This document shows, in pieces, positions 42,770 to 48,959 of a stretch of DNA of 64,000 bases (the first letter of the stretch is position 1; each line of letters begins with the position of its first letter). The position numbers were made by a program, and so were the translations under genes. Below the pieces are notes generated by a model that worked only from the letters and a program-made list of their open reading frames with translations, searched no databases and had not been told where the DNA came from. This DNA is from Thermus sp. CCB_US3_UF1. GTDB lineage: Bacteria > Deinococcota > Deinococci > Deinococcales > Thermaceae. The stretch is taken from the NCBI RefSeq assembly GCF_000236585.1, contig NC_017278.1, forward strand, positions 186,001 through 250,000, in the 5' to 3' direction.

Positions 42770-43921
42770 ACGGGGGGCATACCGCTCCTGAAGCATCTTC
42801 TCCAGCACCTCCTTCACCTCCGAGAACCCCTTTAGTTTCCGTTCTGCCCACCTCCCTTCCTGCCTCTCCGACTCCAGGTAAAGAAGCTTGTACACCGCCT
42901 CTTCCTTAGGAAACTTGTGGTCCCGCACCTTCGTCCCCCGCCGCACTTCCCGGATAAACCGCTCCATCAGGTTGGTGCTCCGCAGGTACGGCCAAAGCAC
43001 CTTGGGGTACCCGTAGAACCGCAGGAAGGCCCCCGAATCCTGTACCCAAAGCCCCACCACCCCCGGGTACCGCGAACCCCAGGCGGCCTTCACCTCCTCC
43101 AAGGCCCCAAGAGCTTCTTCCCGGCTCTCCGCCCCGTACACCCGCCTCAGGTCCTCCGCCAGCAGGCCCCGGTCCCGCGCCCGCACCTGGGACAGGCTCC
43201 ACCGCACCCCGTGCACCACGCACCGCTGCCATTCCGCCTGAGGGTAGACCCTGCGGATCGCTTCAGGAAGCCCGGGCAGCCCGTCGGTGATGAAGAGCAA
43301 TACCCGCCGCAGGCCCCGCTGCCAAAGCTCCCCCAGGACCCCCTCCCATCCCAGGGCGCTCTCCGTGGGCAACAGCCAAAACCCCAGGACCCGCCTCTCC
43401 CCATTAGGGGCGATGCCCAGGGCCACATACACGCTTTCCCGTACGATCCCTTCTCCTTCCCTGAAGACCTTTAGGGAAAGCCCGTCCAGGTAGACGAAGG
43501 CCATCTCCTCGGGCAAAGGCCGGGTGCGGAAGGCTCCTGCCGCCTCCAGGACCTCGTCCGTCAGGGCGCTCAGGGTCTCGTGGGAGTAGCGGTGGCCTAA
43601 GAGCAGGCTCAGTATCTCGGCCGCCTTGCGCTGACTGACCCCGGCGGCGTAAAGGGCTACCGCCACTTCCCCCACGTCCACCAGGCGGCGGACGTAGGGC
43701 TTAAGGAAAGCCGGGTAATACCGAGATTCCCGATCCCTAGGGACCTTCAGGTCCACCTGGCCGAAGGTGGTCTCCAGCTTGCGGGGGTAGTAGCCGTTCC
43801 TGCGGCCTCCGTGCACCTGCAAGAAGGCCGTCCGGTCCAGCTCCAGAACCGTCTGCAGAACCTCGGCTACTGTCTCCCGCACCGCTTCCCTCAGCAAGAT
43901 CCGCAAGGTATCCTGGTCCAC
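42743..43921 (-). CDS. IS256-family mutator-type transposase
   Basis: 392 residues. Catalytic residues lie in VYLDGLSLKVF (Asp), LLFITDGLPGLPEAI (Asp) and STNLMERFIREVRRGTKVRDHKFP (Glu), the last being the IS256/mutator signature. N-terminal helices and the LDRTAFLQVHGGRRNGYYPRKLET segment are typical. GTG 43921 is preferred: GAGGAGGT lies six bases upstream and the longer frame from 43963 would run through the inverted repeat. Intact, so the element may be active. Confidence 0.93.
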   Translation of the reverse strand: MDQDTLRILLREAVRETVAEVLQTVLELDRTAFLQVHGGRRNGYYPRKLETTFGQVDLKVPRDRESRYYPAFLKPYVRRLVDVGEVAVALYAAGVSQRKAAEILSLLLGHRYSHETLSALTDEVLEAAGAFRTRPLPEEMAFVYLDGLSLKVFREGEGIVRESVYVALGIAPNGERRVLGFWLLPTESALGWEGVLGELWQRGLRRVLLFITDGLPGLPEAIRRVYPQAEWQRCVVHGVRWSLSQVRARDRGLLAEDLRRVYGAESREEALGALEEVKAAWGSRYPGVVGLWVQDSGAFLRFYGYPKVLWPYLRSTNLMERFIREVRRGTKVRDHKFPKEEAVYKLLYLESERQEGRWAERKLKGFSEVKEVLEKMLQERYAPRTQTLTHNS

Positions 43922-43959
43922 GGGGCACCTCCTCGTGCTAAGGTGTGCCCCCCTATTAA

Positions 43960-43993
43960 ACACGGACCCTTACACATAAATCCTTACACGACC
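43960..43993 (-). repeat. IS256-family terminal inverted repeat, right
   Basis: Reads inward GGTCGTGTAAGGATTTATG; inverted counterpart of 42736-42769. Confidence 0.85.
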
Positions 43994-44001
43994 GATGAGG
44001 G
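43994..44001. repeat. IS256-type target duplication, right copy (GATGAGGG)
   Basis: Identical to 42728-42735. This copy supplies the GAGGGG part of the ribosome-binding region for the ATG at 44009. Confidence 0.9.
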
Positions 44002-44008
44002 GTGAAAG

Positions 44009-44926
44009 ATGCGTAGGGTTTTCTTTGCTTTCCTGTTTACAGCCGTCGCCCTGGCGCAACAGGGGACGTGCCCTGGAGAAAGGGTTCCCCACGACCTTGG
44101 GGAAGTCTGCCTTTCCAAAGTGCCTGACCGGGTGGCGGCCTTGGATTGGAGGCCTCTGGAAGACCTCTTGCTTCTGGGGGTTAGGCCTGTGGCCGGGGCG
44201 GACCTGGCTGACTTCCCCAAATGGGTGAAGGTTCCCCTTCCCCAAGGGATCGCGGATCTAGGTGGGCGCACCGCCCCCAACCTTGAGCGCCTCCTTGCCT
44301 TGAGGCCTGACCTGATCCTGGGCTACACGGGCTTTCAAGGCCGTCTCTATCCGGAGCTGTCCCGCATCGCCCCCACGGCCCTCTACGATTACCTGCCTTC
44401 GGAGGGGCAGCTTGCTGCCATGCGCCGACACTTCCTGCTCCATGCCCAGCTGGTGGGCAAGGCCAAGGAGGGGGAGAGGATACTCTCGGATTTAGACCGC
44501 TTTCTGGCCCAGGCCCGGGAGCGCTTGGAGCAGAGGGGGCTCGGGGGTAGGCCCTTCCTCCTGGTGCAAGCCTGGGCCAGGGACAAGGTGTACAACATCT
44601 TCACCCGCTCCACCTTGGCCTCCGAGGTCCTGGAGGCCGTGGGTCTGCGCAACGCCTGGACGGGGAAGGCTGAGGCTTACGGTCTTTCCCGGGTAGGGCC
44701 CGAAGGGCTGGTGCGCCTGGTGCGGGAGAACCCAGGGGTGCAGGTGTTGCTCATCGCCCAGCCGGGAAACAACCCCCTGGCTGACCCTGCCATTGGGCCC
44801 CTGCTCCGCCTCCAGGGGGCCCGGGTCCATCCCATGGATCCGGCCACCTGGACCTACGGGGGTCCCCTTTCGGTTCGGGTACTGGTGGAGGAGGCGTTGC
44901 GGGTCCTTCTGGGGGGTAAACCATGA
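44009..44926 (+). CDS. Iron-siderophore/heme-type ABC binding protein (FecB/FhuD-like)
   Basis: 305 residues, signal peptide MRRVFFAFLFTAVALAQQ. FecB-type bilobal fold: PDRVAALDWRPLEDLLLLGVRPVAGADLADFPKWV, LGGRTAPNLERLLALRPDLILGYTGFQGRLYPELSRIAPTALYDYLP, and a C-terminal LPLLRLQGARVHPMDPATWTYGGPLS-like domain. WxYGGPLS endings are common in FepB/FhuD-like proteins. No permease or ATPase follows, so it probably uses HmuUV or remote partners. It was clearly the last gene of the heme operon before the IS256 insertion: without the element only nine bases separate it from the upstream stop. Confidence 0.82.
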   Translation: MRRVFFAFLFTAVALAQQGTCPGERVPHDLGEVCLSKVPDRVAALDWRPLEDLLLLGVRPVAGADLADFPKWVKVPLPQGIADLGGRTAPNLERLLALRPDLILGYTGFQGRLYPELSRIAPTALYDYLPSEGQLAAMRRHFLLHAQLVGKAKEGERILSDLDRFLAQARERLEQRGLGGRPFLLVQAWARDKVYNIFTRSTLASEVLEAVGLRNAWTGKAEAYGLSRVGPEGLVRLVRENPGVQVLLIAQPGNNPLADPAIGPLLRLQGARVHPMDPATWTYGGPLSVRVLVEEALRVLLGGKP

Positions 44927-45127
44927 GCCAAGGTGGCCTTGCATTCACCCCCATTCCCGGGGCCTTCCCTGGAACATAGGTTAGGGAAGGGGCCCTGGGG
45001 CCCTTCTCCCAGGGACCCGGGGGTAGCTTGGCCTTTGACCCCCCTTTCCCGAGGGGGGGCAAGGGGGAAGCCTTGGGTGTGGCCTGGTGGGCCTCCTGCC
45101 CTAACATCGAGATGATGCCCATCCTCC
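44927..45127 (+). other. Intergenic region before the riboswitch promoter, no gene recognised
   Basis: GC-rich, with only very short ORFs (one 18-codon ORF from the ATG overlapping the upstream stop). A GC-rich imperfect inverted repeat around 44990-45015 might terminate the upstream gene; it has no T tract. Nothing else seen. Confidence 0.4.
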
Positions 45128-45156
45128 TTGACCCCCCACACAACCCATGGTAGCCT
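45128..45156 (+). promoter_or_regulatory. Promoter of the cobalamin-riboswitch operon
   Basis: -35 TTGACC (45128-45133), 17-bp spacer, -10 TAGCCT (45151-45156). The predicted start near 45163 sits just before the first riboswitch stem. Confidence 0.65.
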
Positions 45157-45162
45157 CCCCTT

Positions 45163-45320
45163 CAGGGTGCCCAATACCTGGGGTGCCCTGGCCGCGATGC
45201 CAGGCCGACAGGCCTGGACGCCCCTTGGCGGTGGGGGAAGTCCGGTGAGAGTCCGGCGCTGTCCCGCAACGGTAACCGGTCCTACCTGGCCGGAAGCCCG
45301 AGTACCCGCTTCGCGGTCCT
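45163..45320 (+). promoter_or_regulatory. Cobalamin (B12) riboswitch
   Basis: The conserved core is present: GGGGGAAGTCCGGTGAGAGT then CCGGCGCTGTCCCGCAACGG and TAA (45233-45275), followed by the GCCGGAAGCCCGAGTACC element (45289-45306), the B12-box region. Upstream stems GCCAGGCC/GGCCTGG (45199-45216) fit the aptamer's 5' arm. It precedes metE and the nrdBA genes, B12-independent enzymes that are known riboswitch targets elsewhere. Adenosyl- or methylcobalamin binding should shut the operon down. Confidence 0.93.
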
Positions 45321-45399
45321 GCCCCGTAGCCCTCGAGGCAAGGGTGAAGGTGGTGATGCCTGTGGGACCTTAGACCCAAGTCTCCCCAAAATCCGTAGG

Positions 45400-45457
45400 G
45401 CGGAACCCTTGTGGTCCGCTAGGCTTTAGGTTCCTGGGGCGGAGGTTTTCCTTCCGC
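45400..45457 (+). promoter_or_regulatory. Leader hairpins, candidate riboswitch expression platform
   Basis: Two GC-rich hairpins: 45400-45419 (7-bp stem with one bulge, CTTGT loop) followed by GGCTTTAGG, and 45439-45457 (GCGGAGG / CCTTCCGC, one bulge, TTTT loop) ending seven bases before the AGAGGAGGT ribosome site of the first gene. Either could be the terminator or the site-masking stem; I cannot tell which by eye. Confidence 0.35.
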
Positions 45458-45476
45458 AAGGACAGAGGAGGTTTGC

Positions 45477-45854
45477 GTGCGGGAAACCCGCATGGTCCAC
45501 CTGGTGTTTCCCGGTGAGACCAACCACTACGGCACCCTTTTCGGCGGCACGGTCATGGCCTGGATGGACCAGGCGGCCTTCGTGGCCGCCACCCGCCACG
45601 CGAGGCGCAAGGTGGTTACCGTCCATTCCGACGCCGTGGACTTCCAGCGCCCGGTGCCCCTGGGCTCCATCGTGGAGCTGGTGGCCCGGGTGGTGGGGGT
45701 GGGGCGTACCTCCATGCGGGTGGCGGTGGAGCTTTGGGTGGAGCCCTTGGAGGGGGATAGGTACCTGGCGGCCAAGGGTGGGTTCGTGCTGGTGGCCTTG
45801 GATGGGGAGGGGCGGCCTGCGCCGGTCCCTCCCCTGGAAGGGGTGAAGGAATGA
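45477..45854 (+). CDS. Hotdog-fold acyl-CoA thioesterase (YciA/BFIT-like)
   Basis: 125 residues. MVHLVFPGETNHYGTLFGGTVMAWMDQAAFVAATRHARRKVVTVHSDAVDFQRPVPLGSIVELVARV is the typical hotdog pattern, with the N-H-Y-G-T-L-F-G-G-x-x-M-x-W-x-D active-site helix of acyl-CoA hydrolases. Cleaves fatty acyl-CoA in the cytoplasm. GTG 45477 has AGAGGAGGT five bases upstream. First gene after the riboswitch; its stop overlaps the metE ATG. Its reason for being under B12 control is unclear, possibly handling of acyl- or methylmalonyl-type CoA esters. Confidence 0.85.
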   Translation: MRETRMVHLVFPGETNHYGTLFGGTVMAWMDQAAFVAATRHARRKVVTVHSDAVDFQRPVPLGSIVELVARVVGVGRTSMRVAVELWVEPLEGDRYLAAKGGFVLVALDGEGRPAPVPPLEGVKE

Positions 45855-48001
45855 CGGTGAGGACTTTGGCCTACGGTTTTCCCCGGCTGGGTCCGGACCG
45901 GGAGTATAAGCGCCTTTTGGAAGGCTTCTGGTCCGGGGAGGTGTCGGAGGAGGCCTTCCGGCAGGGGCTAGAGGGGTTGGAGGCCCTGCGGCTTGCGGCC
46001 TACCGCCGCCATGTGGACCTCTACCCCGTGGGGGAGATGAGCCTCTACGATCCCCTGCTGGACCTGGCGGTGATGGTGGGGGTCTACCCCATAGACCCCC
46101 AGGACCTGGGGGCCTACTACGCCCTGGCCCGGGGCAAGGGGGCCCTGCCCCTGCGGAAGTGGTTCGGCACCAACTACCACTACCTGGCCCCCCTGCTGCC
46201 CGAGGCGCCCCGCTACAAGCCCCACTGGAACAAGCCCCTGGAAGCCTTCCGCAAGCACCCTGAGGGGCTTCCCCACCTCCTTGGGCCCTATACCCTTCTC
46301 CGCCTGGCCCAAAACCCTCCAGAGGGAGGGGAGCGGGCCCGCCACCTCGAGGCCCTGGGCGAGGTCTACGCCGCCTTCCTTGGGGAACTCAAGGGGGCAG
46401 GGGCCCCCCTGGCCCTCCTGGAGGAGCCGGCCCTGGGCCTGGATGGGGCCGAGGAGGACCTCCCGGCCTTGGAAAGGGTTTATGGCCGCCTCCTGGAGGC
46501 CCTGCCCCTGGCCCTCCTCACCCCCTACCTCCTCCCCCGGCCGGAGGTGGGGGCGGGGCTTTACCCCCTTCCCTGGGCCGCGGCAAGCCGGGACCTCGAG
46601 GCCCCCCGGGGAGGCCCCAGGGTGCCCATCCTGGGGGTGGTGGAGGGGCAGGGGGTTTGGCGCACCCCCCTCCTGGAGGTGGCCCGCCGCCTGCGGGAGG
46701 CCTTGGGGGAGGGGGAGGTCTGGCTTGCCCCCCGGGCCCCCCTTTACCACCTGCCCTGGCGGGTGGGGTCCCCGCCCCCGGGTCTGGAGGGACGGCTGGC
46801 CTTTGCCGAGGAGAGGCTTGGGGAGCTTGCCCTCCTGGCCCGTCTCCTCCGGGGGGAGGAGGGGGCCCTGGCCGAGGCCCAGGCCTGGCGCGCCCCCGGG
46901 GAGCCCCCCAGGCTACCTCCCCTTTCCCCCCCTCCCGGGCCCCGTCCCCCGGGGCCTGTGCGCAAGGAAGCGCAAAGGGACCTCCCCCTGCCCCCCTTCC
47001 CCACCACCACCATCGGCAGCTTCCCCCAGACCCAGGAGCTACGCGCCCTCCGGGCCCGCTTCCGCTCGGGAAAGCTTTCCCCCGAGGCTTACGGGGAGGC
47101 CATACGGGAGGCCATCGCCCGGACCATCCGCTTCCAGGAGGCCGTGGGCCTGGACCTCCTGGTCCACGGGGAGCCGGAGCGGAGCGACATGGTGGAGTTC
47201 TTCGCCGAGCGGCTGGAGGGTTTCCACACCCACCCCTCGGGCTGGGTCCTCTCCTACGGCAGCCGGGTCTACCGCCCTCCCATCCTGGCGGGGCCGGTGC
47301 GGCGCAAGGGGCCCCTGGCCCTGGAGGAGCTCCGCTACGCCCAAAGCCTTACCCCCAAGCCCGTGAAGGCCATCCTCACCGGCCCCATCACCCTGGCCGC
47401 CTGGAGCTACCTGCCTGAGGGGGCCAGCTTCGCCGAGGCCGTCCTCCACCTGGCCGAGGCCATCGGGGAGGAGGTGCGGGCCCTGGAGGGGGCAGGCTTC
47501 CGCTTCCTGCAAATCGACGAGCCCGCCCTCCTGGAGAAGCTTCCCCTGCGGGCCGAGGCCCAGCCCGCCTATCTGGAGCTGGTGCGGGAGGCCTTCCGGC
47601 GGGCGGTGCCCGTGGGGCCGGGGGTGCAGGTCCACCTCCACCTCTGCTACTCCGAATACGCCGCCTTGAGGCCCTTTCTGGAGGCCATGGACCCCGATGT
47701 GGTGAGCCTCGAGGCCGCCCGGCAGGAGCCCCGCTTCCTGGGGGCCCTGGAGGGTCTGGACCTGGGCCTGGGGCCCGGGGCCTTCGACGTGCACTCCCCC
47801 CGGGCCGTGTCCCCGGAGGAGATGGAGGGGAGGCTCCTCGCCTACCTGGACCACATCCCCCCCTCCCGCCTCTGGGTCAACCCCGACTGCGGCCTCAAGA
47901 CCCGTACCTGGCCCGAGGCCGAGGCCAACCTGAAGGCCATGGTGGAGGCGGCCCGGCGCCTTAGGGCCCGTTTTGGAGGCGAGGATGCTCACAGAACCTA
48001 G
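45851..48001 (+). CDS. metE: Cobalamin-independent methionine synthase MetE
   Basis: 716 residues, slightly short of the usual 750. The N-terminal barrel starts RTLAYGFPRLGPDREYKRLLEGFWSG. The catalytic C-terminal barrel has TTIGSFPQTQELRALRARFRSG, VHGEPERSDMVEFFAERLEGF, QIDEPALLEKLP, the zinc site VQVHLHLCYSEY (His, Cys) and NPDCGLKTRTWPEAEANL (second Cys). Transfers a methyl group from 5-methyltetrahydrofolate polyglutamate to homocysteine without B12. Placement behind a cobalamin riboswitch is classic: made only when B12 is short. The 3' end overlaps nrdB by 17 bases. Confidence 0.95.
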   Translation: MTVRTLAYGFPRLGPDREYKRLLEGFWSGEVSEEAFRQGLEGLEALRLAAYRRHVDLYPVGEMSLYDPLLDLAVMVGVYPIDPQDLGAYYALARGKGALPLRKWFGTNYHYLAPLLPEAPRYKPHWNKPLEAFRKHPEGLPHLLGPYTLLRLAQNPPEGGERARHLEALGEVYAAFLGELKGAGAPLALLEEPALGLDGAEEDLPALERVYGRLLEALPLALLTPYLLPRPEVGAGLYPLPWAAASRDLEAPRGGPRVPILGVVEGQGVWRTPLLEVARRLREALGEGEVWLAPRAPLYHLPWRVGSPPPGLEGRLAFAEERLGELALLARLLRGEEGALAEAQAWRAPGEPPRLPPLSPPPGPRPPGPVRKEAQRDLPLPPFPTTTIGSFPQTQELRALRARFRSGKLSPEAYGEAIREAIARTIRFQEAVGLDLLVHGEPERSDMVEFFAERLEGFHTHPSGWVLSYGSRVYRPPILAGPVRRKGPLALEELRYAQSLTPKPVKAILTGPITLAAWSYLPEGASFAEAVLHLAEAIGEEVRALEGAGFRFLQIDEPALLEKLPLRAEAQPAYLELVREAFRRAVPVGPGVQVHLHLCYSEYAALRPFLEAMDPDVVSLEAARQEPRFLGALEGLDLGLGPGAFDVHSPRAVSPEEMEGRLLAYLDHIPPSRLWVNPDCGLKTRTWPEAEANLKAMVEAARRLRARFGGEDAHRT

Positions 48002-48950
48002 GGTCCACTACCGCCCCTACGAGTACCCGGGGCTTCTCCGCTTCCGGGATGCCATCCGGCACAGCTACTGGGTGCACACCGAGTTCAGCTACGCCGCCGA
48101 CGTGCAGGACTACGCCCTGGTGGGGGAGGCCGAGCGGTCCCTGGTCCGGCGGGCCCTTCTCGCCATCTCCCAGGTGGAGCTTTCGGTGAAGCTCTTCTGG
48201 GCCCGGGTCTACGAGGTCTTCCCCAAGCCCGAGGTGGCCGAGGTGGGGATGACCTTTGCCGAAAGCGAGGTGCGCCACGCCAACGCCTACGCCCACCTCC
48301 TGGACCTCCTCTCCCTCTCGGAGGCCTTCCCCAAGGCCCTGGAGGAGCCCCCCCTGAAGGCGCGGCAGCGCCTCCTGGCCTCGGTGCTGGAGCGGGCCCG
48401 CGGGGGGAGCCTGCGGGAGTACGCCCTGGCCCTCCTCCTCTTCTCCGCCTTCACGGAGCACATCTCCCTCTTTTCCCAGTTCTACATCCTCATGGCCCTG
48501 AACCGCCGCCAGGGGCGGTTCAAGGGGATCTCCAACGCCATCGAGGCCACCAGCAAGGAGGAAAACCTGCATGGGCTCTTTGGGGTGGAGCTTCTCCGCC
48601 TGCTCAGGATGGAGCGGCCCGAGCTTTTCGTGGGCTTTGACGAGGAGGCCCTGGGCTTTGCCCAGGAACTCTTCCGGGCCGAAGAGGACCTCCTCTCCTG
48701 GCTTTTCGCCGGAGGGGAGCCCGAGGCCGTTGCCTTCGCCGAGGTGCGGGAGTTTCTCAAGGCCCGCTACAACGAGGTCCTGGCCCTCCACGGCCTGCCC
48801 AGGCCCTTTGCGGTGAAGGAGGAGCTCCTTCGGGACACGGACTGGTTTGCCCTGGAGCTTTTGGCGGACAAAGAGGTGGACTTCTTCAACAAGCGCTCCG
48901 TGGCCTACGCCCGGAGGGTGCAGAGCTACGATCCGGAAAGCCTTTTCTAG
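47985..48950 (+). CDS. nrdB: Class I ribonucleotide reductase small subunit NrdB
   Basis: 321 residues, ferritin-like. Metal and radical residues are visible: AISQVELSVKLFW (acidic ligand), FAESEVRHANAYAHLL (Glu95, His98 and radical Tyr102 in ExxHxxxY), LLLFSAFTEHISLFSQ and ATSKEENLHGLFG (EExxxH). The Tyr at the radical position argues for a tyrosyl-radical diiron or dimanganese enzyme, not the Phe-type class Ic. The C-terminus ends YDPESLF. ATG 47985 has GGAGG five bases upstream; the in-frame TTG at 47973 overlaps that site. Supplies the radical to NrdA encoded ten bases downstream. Confidence 0.93.
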   Translation: MLTEPRVHYRPYEYPGLLRFRDAIRHSYWVHTEFSYAADVQDYALVGEAERSLVRRALLAISQVELSVKLFWARVYEVFPKPEVAEVGMTFAESEVRHANAYAHLLDLLSLSEAFPKALEEPPLKARQRLLASVLERARGGSLREYALALLLFSAFTEHISLFSQFYILMALNRRQGRFKGISNAIEATSKEENLHGLFGVELLRLLRMERPELFVGFDEEALGFAQELFRAEEDLLSWLFAGGEPEAVAFAEVREFLKARYNEVLALHGLPRPFAVKEELLRDTDWFALELLADKEVDFFNKRSVAYARRVQSYDPESLF

Positions 48951-48959
48951 GAGGATGGC

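Larger units (their letters stand above)
42736..43993 (-). mobile_element. Complete IS256-family insertion sequence, 1258 bp
   Basis: Ends are about 34-bp imperfect inverted repeats beginning GGTCGTGT, 29 of 34 positions matching, flanked by a perfect 8-bp duplication GATGAGGG, the length expected for IS256. It carries an intact transposase on the minus strand, opposite to the host operon. The insertion separates a siderophore-type binding-protein gene from the heme operon. Confidence 0.9.

Noticed and set aside
44922-44978. 18-codon ORF overlapping the siderophore-binding-protein stop
   Set aside because: Only an ATGA overlap supports it; peptide composition and lack of any continuation argue against a gene.
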